A stretch of DNA of 64,000 nucleotides, from contig PYIU01000001.1 of NCBI GenBank assembly GCA_003415625.1, forward strand, positions 7,008,210-7,072,209, in the 5' to 3' direction. The position numbers and the translations under genes were made by a program. How positions within the stretch are numbered: position 1 is the stretch's first letter; each line of letters opens with the position of its first letter. This DNA is from Aquanectria penicillioides. Taxonomy: Eukaryota > Ascomycota > Sordariomycetes > Hypocreales > Nectriaceae. The notes beneath the pieces are model-generated. The model did no database searches. It was not told where the DNA came from and saw only the letters and a program-made list of their open reading frames with translations. This document shows positions 33,871-44,952 of the stretch, in pieces.

Positions 33871-35024
33871 AAAAAAAAAAAAATTAACATGACATCTCGG
33901 GGGGCGGCCGCACAATGCAACAATTTTTTTTAAACACCATGGTCTAACTACGTGAGATGTTTGAGCGAGACTTGTAAGTGGAATTTGCCCCTGGTGGCAC
34001 ACGAATACGGTGGGTGATTGGGAAGCAACTGGGATGGCAATGGCCTCCATGACAAGGGGCCCCAAGAAAAATTAACAATAAAAGAATGAGTAGTGCGCGG
34101 GAATGCGATTGCGATTGCGACTGCTTCGGGTCTTCTGGTGACCCAATTCCGCATCACACCAAAGCCGCAGCCCTGCTGGATGGCATCAACTGCGGAACTC
34201 CCGAGCACACAAGCCGGGTCTCCCCCGAATTCCGCCGTGCAAGCTCGCACTTCCGACCGAGAGCAAGGGGCGCGAAGACGCGAGGGCTGGGTATGGAGCG
34301 GTACTGCCGGCACATGCAAAAGTAGCTTTGTCGATGTGTGAACTACTCAATCAAATGCTTCTCGCATGCCTTTGATGGGCTTTGGCGATCATGTCGGCAC
34401 TGGGAGAAGTCATGTGGAGAGCAAAGGGCAATTGAGCCGCTGTAGCACTCACGAGCAAGGCGCGACGCCATTCATTCATTCATTCATTCATTCCCTGTAA
34501 ATCCCGTACAAGAGGTAATTGCTGTACGCATTTTTGCTTTGGCTGCCGGGGATGGATGTCTCGTGGTTCATTTCCCCGTCAGCCCAAGCGGGCGGTTCCA
34601 TCTCCGTCCCGGGGCGCAGGCGTTGCTGCTGGCGGTGGTGGTGACACCGTCACTGTCACCAAAGTGGGGAAAAGTTCCCCGAGGACAATGTTCATCTCAA
34701 CTCGCACCTCGGCCACCTCGGAGGGATTGCGATCCTCCGCGTACGCAACATCGCCCAATTTCCTCTGCTCTGCTCTGCGCTGCGCTGCGCTGCCCAGCCC
34801 GACCCAATCAAGCCAACCTGGTGCCCGCCCGCGACGAGCCACCCAGCTTGAGCTTTCTTCTCGCATTAGTTAACTGCACTCCGACTTGCTGTGCGACAGC
34901 CTGACGTTTTGTTTCCACCTCCATCCATCGCCTTCTCCCGCCCTCGCTCTTCTCCCGTCACACTCGAGACGCACCCGTTTCACTCACCACATTGTATCTG
35001 CATCGCATTCGCCCAGCTCTAGCG
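33871..35024. other. Intergenic region and 5' leader of the MAPR-like gene
   Basis: Includes a poly-A tract at 33871-33882, a CATT microsatellite at 34471-34492 and a C/T-rich leader (34780-35020) before the MAPR ATG. No gene supported. Confidence 0.5.
34471..34492 (+). repeat. CATT/ATTC microsatellite, about five and a half units
   Basis: Tandem tetranucleotide repeat of ATTC in intergenic DNA; likely polymorphic. Confidence 0.85.
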
Positions 35025-35642
35025 ATGGACCACGTCGAGCGTCAGATGGCCGACCAGGCCGCCAAGGAACTCAGCACGTATGTCTTCATCACTGCTCTGC
35101 CCAGCCGCTTCTTCTCTCTCTCTAGCTCGCTCGCTGTTTGACTCACTGACCCCACGCCGATTAGCGCTGCGCTCTTCTCCCCCCTCAACCTCATCCTCGT
35201 CTCCGCTGTCCTCTACACCTGCTATGCCCTCCTCCGTCCATCGCCACCTCCGACCCTCCCGCGCGAAGCCCCCGCCACCGTCTTCCGCACCTACACCCCG
35301 CACACGTTGCTCCCCTTCTCGGGCAAGGACGGCTCGCCCGTGTATCTGGCCGTTCGCGGCCGAGTCTTTGACGTCTCACGCGGTCGCAACTTCTACGGCC
35401 CTGGTGGCCCATACTCCAACTTTGCCGGCCGCGATGCCAGCCGCGGTCTTGCCTGCGGGAGCTTCGACGAGGATATGCTAACGGAGGACCTTGATGGCCC
35501 GCTCGATAAGCTCCAGGACTTGAACAACGATCAGCTAGAGGCGCTTCAGGGATGGGAGGATAGGTTCCTCGAGAAGTACGAGGTTGTGGGACGGCTGGTC
35601 TCGGTCGCAGACTACGAGACTGAGAAGGGCAAGAAGGCTTGA
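35025..35642 (+). CDS. Dap1/MAPR-type cytochrome b5-like haem-binding protein, 176 aa
   Basis: Exons 35025-35077 and 35165-35642. The 87-nt intron (GTATGT..TTAG) splits a Thr codon. An N-terminal hydrophobic segment (about 21-41, LFSPLNLILVSAVLYTCYALL-like) should anchor it in the ER membrane. The cytochrome-b5-like domain (about 62-165) has 'VYLAVRGRVFDVSRGRNFYG' and 'GGPYSNFAGRDASRGLA', including the Tyr that serves as haem ligand in MAPR proteins such as PGRMC1 and Dap1. Yeast Dap1 supports sterol 14-demethylase (Erg11); the same role is inferred. It faces the M28 gene convergently. Confidence 0.9.
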
Positions 35643-36322
35643 TCGAGAGAGCGATATGGCCGAGTGAGGACGGCAGTGATACAGACGGCATAGGGAAGCA
35701 ACCTGGGGTTTCAGTCAATGAATTTTTTACTCGATGATATCTAGATAGAAACATGAACAATTCTTTCTCAACCTGCGTTTGGAGGCCCAAGCCCAAAATG
35801 GACCGACAAGTACACATATTTCCATTCACTTTGCCTGCGGATACGCGAGTTGCATTTTTGCACGTTTGTGAGGCTCACAATCCAAACAGAGAACTCGACA
35901 GCAAGGCTACATTGCCCTTCGTGCCTGTATCATTATGTATAAAGATGGTAAAGAACAATGAAAAGCACAAAATAAACCTTTCCAAGCCCTGACCAGTTGA
36001 GTGACGGCTGTCCTCAGGCCTTTCGCTGGACACCCAAAAGCATAGCGCCCACGCGCAATCCAAACTCCGTGCAATGCGCCTCCTATACACGCGTGTAGCC
36101 ACGCAAATCCAATCCAGATACAAGGTGGGAGGAAGATATAGTTGAGTGAAAAAAAAAACGAAAAGAAATGGAGAAAATCCCCAGAAACAAGAAACAAGGC
36201 AGTGCCGCCTTGGGGGGCATGTGTGAGAAGCACTAAGTTTAAAAAAAAAAGGATGGGGGAACGCAAAAGAACCCTCTCGACGCTGATCTCCAAGAAACAA
36301 CCCATACAAATTCATCCGATTT
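35643..36322. other. Convergent intergenic region between the MAPR and M28 genes
   Basis: 3' regions of two facing genes, with A-rich runs near 36150 and 36240. Frames of 130-146 codons on the minus strand lie within the expected M28 3' UTR and lack any motif. Confidence 0.55.
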
Positions 36323-39139
36323 CTAGGACTCTTTTTTCAGTTCGAGAACAGTAGCTGCGTGGCGGATGATCGCCGCCGTCTTGTTCATAATCGTGCTGGC
36401 AGCGTTCCAATCTCCCGATTCAACGGTGTCCCGTATAGCGGGGAAGAAGGCCTCGTCATATCCAGACCAGAGTTGTGGGCCAAAGACGACATGTTTGAAC
36501 TGTGTCCGATTCGGGACCTGTATAGAAACTGTTAGCTCCGCAGATTCATCAAGCAATGAGGGATAATGACTTACACCGCCACCTAGTTCTAGGTCGAGTA
36601 ATGCCGTCTCAAACCAAGCCATCTTGTTGTTGTATTCGAGACGATCCGCACCAATGTCGTTGGCTTCCCAACCTCCATTGGCGAGGACCACACGATCCCA
36701 TTCCATCTCCCACTTCTCAAACTCTGCTGCGTTGTGTCTAACTTGTCTTACGGCTTCCTTCATGTCATTGAATGATAGATCCTGTTCGCCAGAATTGTTC
36801 GATTCACCGTCCCGTTTTCCGGTCTTGCTCTTCACCCATTGCTCCAGCTCATTGACCCATGCCTCGAGACGCTCACCGTACGCCGACATCTCAAAGGGAA
36901 CGATGGCCCGGTCTGCGAGGTCAAGGATAAGCAGGCCGACAACTTCTGCCAAGAGAGTATGGTAAACGAAACCTGGGTCGATATGTTTCTCCACTAAGTC
37001 AAATTTGTCGTAACTCGAGTGATACGGGTGTGCGCTCCCGCCAAAGGCTAGGTCCAACGAGCTCGTTCCCGCAATATCCTGGAAGGCTACATAGTCGCTT
37101 CCTGCGCCTAGGCCCTCCAGTTGAGCCTGACGGCGATCCCAAAGCTCTCGGAGAGTAGCGTTCTTGACAGGGTCCATGACCCGGCCAAGGGCATGGAGAA
37201 GAGTCTTTTTAAACATGGGTGACCCCGAAGCATGGAGATCAGACCCAACGACTGCAGCGTCGAGGTTGATGTAGGCATACGCATTTTCGCGCAAGGATTC
37301 GAGGTTCATTTCGACGTACTCGGTTGATCCAATGAGGTTGTATTCCTCGGCATCCCACGACATGAACTCAATAGTCCTCAGAGGTCTCCAGCCCTGTGTG
37401 AGTAGCATGCCGAAGATCCGAGCCATTTCAATCATGATGGCGGTGCCTGAGTGAGGATCTGTGGCCCCGAATGCCCAAGCATCTCGATGGTTTCCAATAA
37501 TGACAGACTTGGATCCTTGTTCCATGCCATAAATTTTGCCGTATACGTTCCAAATGGGTTGCTGTTCGACCTCATCTTGTTCGTTCTGAAGGCGAACGAC
37601 GGGTGATGAATCGTCTCCTGTCCACCATTCGACTTCAGGAACACCGCCTGACCAGCCCTCGGGCACTTTCTGGCCGTGATTCGTCAAATGTTGGAGCAAT
37701 ACTTGGGCGTCCCGCCATGCAAGAGGAAGACTAGGAATGCCCACAAGCCCTGGGGTGTCACCAGGCTTCATGCGAGGTTGTCCATCCTTGCTCTCCCAGC
37801 CAGGGGTCAGGACGTCGCCAACCACCCAGCTCATCAAGCTGACCGCGCCCCTCTGAACACCATCAGCGGGCATATAAGGCCCGTTTGGCGCCACATCTCC
37901 CTTGAGGAAGCCATCGTCAGCAGGGTCACTATATATGAGACATCCGGCAAAGCCCGCCAATTCAGCTGCTTTGACCTTGAGAGCTCTGTCACCCTGAGTG
38001 CCATAATATCGCACCAACGCAATCGCCCCTTGAGTCTTGATGCCCTTGTCCTTCAGTAGTTGAAAATCTTCTCGTGACCCATAATTGGCATAAATCAATG
38101 GTCCCTTGACGTCACCAGACTTGGAGTGGCCGTGGAAGGCATATGTCTGGCGACCGGCAGTTTCGCCTCCAACTTCTTCCTCCTCCAGTTTCGCAGTCCA
38201 GATTGCCTTGGTCTGGTCGTCCTTGTCCATTATCTGCACCGCTCGACCATCCTTGCGTGGGTAATTAAGGTAAACCTTGTACTCATCTAGCTTCACGTCG
38301 TCCAAGCCAGCCCGACTAAACATGCTTTCAACATCCATGGCTGTGGCGTAGTCACCCTCGGTACCAGCGATGTGTGCATAGTTCGAGAAATGTTGGACAG
38401 AAGCACGCAATCGCCTAGGATCGACGTTCTGTTGCAAATATGCTCTGACCTCTTCAGGGTTGAAGCGTAGACCACCGCCAAGGCGTTGCGATAGGCCGCC
38501 AAAGAGATCACTGGCAAATAGCAGCCAGACGAAGCCGACAATGATAAGGACGGCGAATGCGCGCACACCCATGATCAAAGCCGTCGTTCGATCAATCTTG
38601 GGCCACGAGGGGCATCGCCTTCTACTAGCCCTCGCCTCGTCGCCGTCGGTACCTGCGCCTGCCTCGGTATCGTCGGTAGACTCGGCAGCGGGCGCGTCTG
38701 GTCGCGAGGGTAACTGTATTCGCAATCGGGGTAACCGGGGCCTCCATGACCACTTCCACCGGGGCAGGGACAAAAAACCTATCCGCTTGCTCCAAAGAGA
38801 GCCACGGGAGCGGTCGGGTTCTTCAATCTCCATCTCCTGGACCTCACGCCGGACCTGCGCCGTCTCTTCATCAGCATCGCTGTCGCTACCCCACAAACTG
38901 TCCTCATCGTCTGTCTCGACCGTGGGCGGCCGATAGCCATCGGGTCTCCGAGAAGAGCTCCCGGCACCTCCTGGATTACGCAAGAGTGACTGCGATTCGG
39001 CCTCGGGGGCGTTTCGCTCATCAAGAGGGGATCTCCGGCCTGGGGCCCAGTCGTCGACGTCGTAGTGGCTGCCGCTGGCGAGAGCCTCATCGTAGGTCGG
39101 AGGGATGGGGTCGTAAAAGGGGGCCTTTTCGGAAGGCAT
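36323..39139 (-). CDS. M28 (glutamate carboxypeptidase II/transferrin-receptor-like) membrane protein, Tre1/Tre2/Vps70-like, 919 aa
   Basis: Exons 39139-36575 and 36517-36323. The 57-nt GTAAGT..ACAG intron with branch GCTAACA is a multiple of three without a stop, so it would add 19 residues if retained. N-terminus: a PPxY motif (PPTY, 13-16), the WW-domain ligand used by yeast Tre1/Tre2 to recruit Rsp5. An acidic cytosolic tail precedes one membrane helix near 185-215, then a PA domain, the M28 catalytic domain and a TFR-like dimerisation domain. All five zinc-ligand motifs are kept: NHRDAW, TDPHSGT, WDAEEYN, INLDAAV and HPYHSSYD, so peptidase activity is possible. In yeast the Tre proteins act with Bsd2 in sorting transporters to the vacuole. 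The ATG at 39139 starts directly at the PPxY region; the open frame continues upstream without a family match. Confidence 0.9.
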   Translation of the reverse strand: MPSEKAPFYDPIPPTYDEALASGSHYDVDDWAPGRRSPLDERNAPEAESQSLLRNPGGAGSSSRRPDGYRPPTVETDDEDSLWGSDSDADEETAQVRREVQEMEIEEPDRSRGSLWSKRIGFLSLPRWKWSWRPRLPRLRIQLPSRPDAPAAESTDDTEAGAGTDGDEARASRRRCPSWPKIDRTTALIMGVRAFAVLIIVGFVWLLFASDLFGGLSQRLGGGLRFNPEEVRAYLQQNVDPRRLRASVQHFSNYAHIAGTEGDYATAMDVESMFSRAGLDDVKLDEYKVYLNYPRKDGRAVQIMDKDDQTKAIWTAKLEEEEVGGETAGRQTYAFHGHSKSGDVKGPLIYANYGSREDFQLLKDKGIKTQGAIALVRYYGTQGDRALKVKAAELAGFAGCLIYSDPADDGFLKGDVAPNGPYMPADGVQRGAVSLMSWVVGDVLTPGWESKDGQPRMKPGDTPGLVGIPSLPLAWRDAQVLLQHLTNHGQKVPEGWSGGVPEVEWWTGDDSSPVVRLQNEQDEVEQQPIWNVYGKIYGMEQGSKSVIIGNHRDAWAFGATDPHSGTAIMIEMARIFGMLLTQGWRPLRTIEFMSWDAEEYNLIGSTEYVEMNLESLRENAYAYINLDAAVVGSDLHASGSPMFKKTLLHALGRVMDPVKNATLRELWDRRQAQLEGLGAGSDYVAFQDIAGTSSLDLAFGGSAHPYHSSYDKFDLVEKHIDPGFVYHTLLAEVVGLLILDLADRAIVPFEMSAYGERLEAWVNELEQWVKSKTGKRDGESNNSGEQDLSFNDMKEAVRQVRHNAAEFEKWEMEWDRVVLANGGWEANDIGADRLEYNNKMAWFETALLDLELGGGVSHYPSLLDESAELTVSIQVPNRTQFKHVVFGPQLWSGYDEAFFPAIRDTVESGDWNAASTIMNKTAAIIRHAATVLELKKES

Positions 39140-40496
39140 GGTGAATCGAGAAGAGGGGTTTCCTCGGAGGGCCGAGGGAGACCGCACTCAAAGCACCCGG
39201 ATAGATGGTGAGGAGGTTGATGGTGTTGTATGTGGATGGAACAGGGGGAGAACGGGAGTCGGCCATGCGGACCCTGAAGCGTCGAGGTCGTGAGTCGTCG
39301 TCGGGAGTAAGATTAAATGAAAAGGAGCGATGAGAGATAAGTAACAGGAAAGAAAGAAAAGAGCGTCAGAAAGGAGGGACAAGATACCGACGCAGGACTT
39401 GCATCATCCAACTCGGGAGCAAAACACGATGCAAAAAGAGATGCAATGCAGCACAGCAAGTGAGATGCGGACTTGCGGGTTGCGACTGGAGATGATTGCG
39501 AGGCGAAGCACGTTCAAGGCAAGTGTCCACGTAACGGACTCGGTGCTAGCCAAGCCAAACCCACTATAAACTTCCTTAGTAAAGCTGGCTGCCCACTGTG
39601 CAAATCGCTCCTGGGGGGCCTCCAGGCCAGGTCTCTAGGGGGGAGGGGGAGGGGGGACTGCCTATCGCCATCTCTGTACCTACCACTCGTAACCCCCGGC
39701 TGAGATGCTGAGTTAATCCGCGTGCCGCGCTTGGCATATTGGACATGGGACGTCTCGATGCTTGTCTTGGAATTGCATCGAAACTTGGTATTTCTCGGTA
39801 CCCGAGGCAATCCACGTTCCAACAGAGTTTGCGTCCGTAAATGACTTGATTCGAGCAACCCCATCGGCAGGGAATTAATTCTTCACCCTTCATCCACCTT
39901 GAGCAGATACGTACGGAGTACAGTACATGATATGTACCTGTCTCCTGATGTCCGCTTGTGGGGGATGGCGACCCTCTTCGAGGCCAACGCGCCACCGTGC
40001 TTTACCCCACAAACGTCGCGATTGAAAGGAGGCTGTCTCCTCCCTACTTCTGCTCCACCTACCAAGCTTCTATCAGCACAACGTATTTGACACAAAGAAA
40101 GAAAAAAAGAGCGGACAACGGCAAGCCCCTTCCTATCAGTGAAAACAGCGAACAGATCTCAATGTTGCAATTGAATTGTCGCCTAAGAGATAACCTGGCA
40201 CAGAGATCACATCATTTTTGGACGTAGCTGGTTCAACCGCCCTGTCTTGTCAGAGACCTGGGACTTGGGGCGCTACAATTGTCAGCAGACAACCTTGTCC
40301 CCACCGAGGAATGATGCTTCCAATATCGACATGCCACTCAATTTTCGGGAGGAAGTTTACATATATACAACTACCTGCAACTCACCAGTCTCTCCCCTTT
40401 CAACCCAATTGCAGGCCAAGCCATTATCTATCTACCATGTCTGTCAACCCTGCTACTGCGCCGTCTCCGCGCCGTCTTCCGCACAGAATGTTCATC
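39140..40496. other. Intergenic region between VPS35 and the M28 gene
   Basis: M28 promoter and 5' leader on the right-hand side of its start, followed by the VPS35 3' region. Purine-rich on the plus strand near 39300-39390. A frame at 40218-40676 is the antisense shadow of the last VPS35 exon. Confidence 0.55.
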
Positions 40497-43382
40497 CTAG
40501 TTTGGATACAGCACTACTCCCTCGTATTGTCGACTCCTGATATTTTCCAAGGTTTGGTGGAAGTGTTTGCGGCTGCTTTCAATAGACGCCGAGTCTTGTT
40601 GGTTACCTGCCAGGTTCGAATGAATAAGCTCAATCAGGCCGTTGAGGTATTTGGTTGTCACCTATCGCCACATTAGCAATCACCATATGAATCGGTCGCT
40701 TAGCGTAATAGATGGCCTTACTGATTCATTTTGCTGGTCGAAGTAGTATACGTATCGGTCTAGAATTTCAACGAAGAGTTCGATAGATGTCGCCGTCTCC
40801 ATGCATGAATCGGCAACGCGAAGGGCGCGTTGAAGGCATTCTAGAACACGTTTACCGTCCCGGTAGAGCTGCATCACATTAGCCATTGTCTCCCGTACGG
40901 GAAGAGAGCAATAATAATAATCTGGCACATACTTCGGTTTCTTCTGTCTCACCGTTGGAGGCAATAGGAGTTGCCCACCACAAGTGGCTGGCAAGATATA
41001 CAGCTCGGCACTGGTCTGGTTTGCGAAGCAACTTGCTTCCGTGTTGAGCACACTTCGTGATTAGGGTATCGTAGTTCTCCTTGCCAAAGTTCCGCGTTTG
41101 GTGGAGCGCTGTGGCAATCACACAAACGGCTTGGAACTGAGCCTTGGAGTCTGACACGGCCTCTTCGTAGACCGTGAACGCCTGCGCAAAGAATTCGTAA
41201 GCAACCTCCTCAAACCCTGTCATATCCGCTGTCTGTCCAGCAGAACAGAAAAGCCGTAGAGCCATCTCGGCAGCGCCAGCCCCATTTACTCGCGTGTACA
41301 GGTTGCTTAGCGCTGAGTGCATAAATTTGAACAATGCATTGCTCTGCGTTTCCCAGTTGTCATCGTAGTGCTCACGCTCTTTGAATCTCTTGGCCAGTTT
41401 CATGCATGCCGTCATGAGTGGGGGAGTGGTAGTGCGAATGCGTTCGTTTCCATCAGAATATGCCTTTCGTGTCATCTGAAGCAGTTTGAACTGGGTGTCG
41501 TTATCACCGGCTTGAAGCAGGTGCACGATACGTGCGAGCCATCCTTGTTCCTCCATAGTTTCGTCTGTCTCGACTGCTCTTCTTTGGGCAACCCCGGGAT
41601 AGGCCTGAGGAGCCTGTGTTCCCTCTTTAATGAGGACCTTAAGTACTTCGAGTACATTTTCGAGCTGATCGGTTGTGGTTATCTTGATCTGATCCTTCAA
41701 AAGGGCGCGAGCAACACCACCAGCTACGGCTCGGCGCGTGGGATATGATTGCGATTGAAATAGAGGAACATAAGTAGGCAAAGAAAGAGCCGTAAAGATC
41801 GACACATATCGGTTGAGAGGAGCCTGCAAGAGAGCAAGCAGACTCTGTTGAGCTGGAGGTGAGTGCAGGTCTGCGTTGTTAATATTTTCTCGAACCTTGG
41901 TGGTTGCATATGCCAGAATTTGGTCAACGTAGTCGAGCCTGTTAGGGTAGATGTTCAATGCTAGATTGCATAGTGACACCAGCAGCGCGACAATATCTGG
42001 CACAGGTAGGTGTTGGGCTTCAACCAAGTTCTTGACCTGCGCAAAGAACACTTCGTAGAGTTGAACGTTTTCTGTAATCGTGCCCTCACTACCATTGACA
42101 GCGGTTGCCTCAGTATCTGCGATTGACGGAGCGGGCTCTCCTGCAAGAGTACTGGCGTCGTCGGCAACACTCTCAGCTCCGGACCCGGTCTCGGAGTCAG
42201 AGTCAGATGGCTTGCTGCCCTCAGCAGCGGGCTTGTCGTCTGCAGCATCAGTTGATTTGGATTCCGACGGTGCAGAATCTGAAGCAGCCTCTTTCTGAAG
42301 CTTGATCTTCTCAAGCAATTGGGCCAATGCGTCCGCCTCCGTTTTGGCCTTGTCTTCGTCCTTATCATTCGGGCCATCTCGTTCGGCATATTCGGACAAT
42401 CGATCCATGAGACCAATTACGATAGCTTTGACATTGACATGTGGGTTGAGTCGCGAAACAGCGCCTAGGAATTGGTCTAAGGTGTGGAGGTGAAATTCGT
42501 CGGGGAAGACTTGTGTGATGACCTCAAGCAGATACTCTTGAGCGAGAACGTCTCGGCACTGCACCACCTGCTCCAGAAGAGGCGCGAGAATGCCGGACTT
42601 GTATGTCTCAAGATCGACAAGTTGACTTAGACGCACAATATTGCTTCCGACGAGGAGCTGCAGTTCCTTTCGTTCTCGAACTCTCTGTTCCCTTTCCCTA
42701 GAGTGGCCCTGATGCTGCAATCGAACCCACAGCTTATTCATCTCGACGAAGTTGGTGAGAACAAAGTTGATGGAGTCGCTGAGATTGCCTTCGGGGCCAT
42801 CGCCGTCGCCGGTGGGCAGATAGTCTCGGGCTTGACCAGATAGGTAATATCGTAAAAAGAGGCCGCGGATGGGGTGCTGTACACCACGGCTCATGTCCAT
42901 CATGTCCTTCATAAGCTCTTTCACAGGAGCATCCTCGACAGACATGTAAGCTGTGCCTACCGTGATCATGAGGTACAGTCGAGGAATGATGTTCCCAGCA
43001 TATTGGACGAGCTCGTAGAGGTCGGCGAGGTGGTTGAGCGGATGGTTCTCGCGAAGGTGGACAGATAGGTAGCGCAGGGCATCGAAAACGGCCATGTAAA
43101 GCTCATAGTATTGTTTCGGTCCAAGACTGCTCGTTCGGAGCTCAGAGACGAGTGTTGAACTAGATCATTGAAAGGGTTATGATGTCAGCCTTGGGGGGTC
43201 GTGGGTGGTGTCCTAGGGGAGGACAGGACAGGCTAGTTGGCGACATACCAGCACTTGAGGGCATCCATGAGCTTGCCTGGCGTATCGAGACACTTGCGCA
43301 TGAGCGAAGTTTGCTGTCGAACTGCGACCAAAGCATCCTCAAGTAGGCGGGCCTGATCTTCCGGAGGCGCTGGAGTGGCCAT
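40497..43382 (-). CDS. VPS35: Retromer core subunit VPS35, 890 aa, four exons
   Basis: Exons in transcript order: 43382-43249, 43159-40933, 40868-40722 and 40661-40497. All junctions are GT..AG and in phase. The N-terminus contains the PRLYLM motif (104-109), required in Vps35 for binding Vps26, within the conserved '[39 protein letters not shown]' region. The middle is an alpha-solenoid interrupted by a Ser/Asp/Glu/Ala-rich linker (about 330-410), which is longer than in yeast and probably disordered. The last exons encode '[16 protein letters not shown]' and end in '[13 protein letters not shown]', the typical C-terminus. It is the scaffold of endosome-to-Golgi retrieval of cargo. The model reading through the second intron would lose the C-terminal 103 residues, so the short exons are needed. 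Confidence 0.96.
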
Positions 43383-44097
43383 CTTGTCAAGCTATGGCCC
43401 TTATGGGCTATGGCAACAGCGGGGTAGCTTGGGACAGGTTGGGGAGAGCTAAGCTCTTATCGAGACATCGACGTGCGACGATATTGCGATGTTGATGACG
43501 GAGGCGGCGGGATCAGGTGCAGCTGCAAGAACGCCGGGTGCTGTCGTTTGGGAGATGCGCGCATGCGAGGCGCAGGGTGACGACGATAGCGTAGGTAATG
43601 GGGGAGGCTGAGATGATGGGTCCAGTTCCAACTTCGGACAGCACTGTACGTAAGGGACCTAGTTCAGCACTTGGCAGTAGCAATCCACATTGTACCGACT
43701 GTCCCACCTACAGCAGTGTTTTTAGGCGCCAGGAGCTACTAGGCCACCTTCTAGCAACCTTGTAGGACCGACCGGTGATGCAACATCACGTGAGAGACCT
43801 GACCACTTTCCGTTGCCTGGGACGAACACCTGAGGCTCACTGGTTCATCCGGCAAGGGGCAGAAGACCAGGAGATCTGAAGTGAAGCGAAGCGAAGGACA
43901 TTTTTTATCATCACCGCATCTTTCCTGAGCCATTTTCTACATAACAACATTGCAATGTCAATTTCTTTGGTTTTCATTATCCATTCATTCATTCGTGAAT
44001 CGCTTCTCCAGGAACGCCGTGCAATCCCACAACGAGGCCCAAAAGCTAACGCTGTAGCCGCCCCAAAAATACACCAGGAAGTCAAAAGCTAGACCAC
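43383..44097. other. VPS35 promoter and 3' region of the DUF7730-like gene
   Basis: Both flanking genes are on the minus strand. No gene supported; short frames here have no motif. Confidence 0.55.
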
Positions 44098-44952
44098 TCA
44101 ACTCGTTATACACCCGCTCCGGTGGCAAGGTTTTCGACCAAACGCGCCAGCACTGCAATATGTTCCTTTCCCGACCCTAGCAGGAATGCCTAGGTCCTCA
44201 CACAAAAAATCCACTAGTGAGGTCTCGATTGATGCTGAAAATGCGGCCAGCACAAGCATCATGTTGGTTTGAGGGTCTGGCAGATAGTGGATATCAGCGA
44301 TGATTTCGACCTCTTTGATCGTCTTTACTGATGCCAATTCTCGAGCCCATTCGAGGCTCTCATGACGCGTTGTGTACAACAGTCGGAAGTCCGACACCGT
44401 TAAACTCTGCGGCCCGTCCCATGGTCGTCGGGGCCGCCCTCCCTCGATCACAAGCGTCAGTTTATTTAAAGCACCGGAATTGCTGAGGAATCGACAGATG
44501 GAGGCCCAATCGAATGAATCCGGCTCCATGCTGTTAGTCGGGCTGCGCTTATATAAGCTAATCTCGTTGACTAGATCTCGAGTTCGGGGCATCTTGTCCT
44601 CTAGGAAAGGCACAACTGCTTCAAGATCCTCGCCGAAGTGAAAAGAGTGCCTTCCGTACAAGTAGTAGGATGTCTCCTCTCGGACCTTCCTGCTAGTTTG
44701 CATGATGGCCGTGTGCATTGACCGGTCGTCGTCGGTATCGGCGCAATAAGTTGTCTCGTATGACATCTTCGCGAAGGACCTCTCCATGATGTGGTAGGGT
44801 GTTCGCCGACTTTTTGGATCTTTCGCCTGGTACTCCCACCTGGACTTATTGCGAATCGCAATTGTTTTACTACCGCCATTATGCAACAAGTATTCGTATA
44901 TTAGCATACGGATCTCTGCTGGGATCCGTAGGAAAATTGGTTCCTCGATCAT
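44098..44952 (-). CDS. DUF7730-like fungal hypothetical protein, 284 aa
   Basis: A single exon. The N-terminus 'FLRIPAEIRMLIYEYLLHNGG' resembles the F-box-like lead helix seen in a large family of Pezizomycotina proteins, and 'AIMQTSRKVREETSYYLYGRHSFHFGED' is the second family landmark, about 60 residues later. The remainder gives mixed helix and strand with no catalytic motif. No signal peptide or membrane segment. Function unknown; proteins of this shape are often lineage-expanded. The ATG at 44952 is the only one giving the family N-terminus. The F-box relation is inference. Confidence 0.72.
   Translation of the reverse strand: MIEEPIFLRIPAEIRMLIYEYLLHNGGSKTIAIRNKSRWEYQAKDPKSRRTPYHIMERSFAKMSYETTYCADTDDDRSMHTAIMQTSRKVREETSYYLYGRHSFHFGEDLEAVVPFLEDKMPRTRDLVNEISLYKRSPTNSMEPDSFDWASICRFLSNSGALNKLTLVIEGGRPRRPWDGPQSLTVSDFRLLYTTRHESLEWARELASVKTIKEVEIIADIHYLPDPQTNMMLVLAAFSASIETSLVDFLCEDLGIPARVGKGTYCSAGAFGRKPCHRSGCITS

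Noticed and set aside
35907..36315. Two overlapping minus-strand frames (132 and 146 codons) beyond the M28 stop
   Set aside because: They lie in the expected 3' UTR of the M28 gene between convergent genes, with Phe-rich runs from A tracts.
40218..40676. 152-codon plus-strand frame
   Set aside because: Antisense shadow of the last VPS35 exon (40661-40497).
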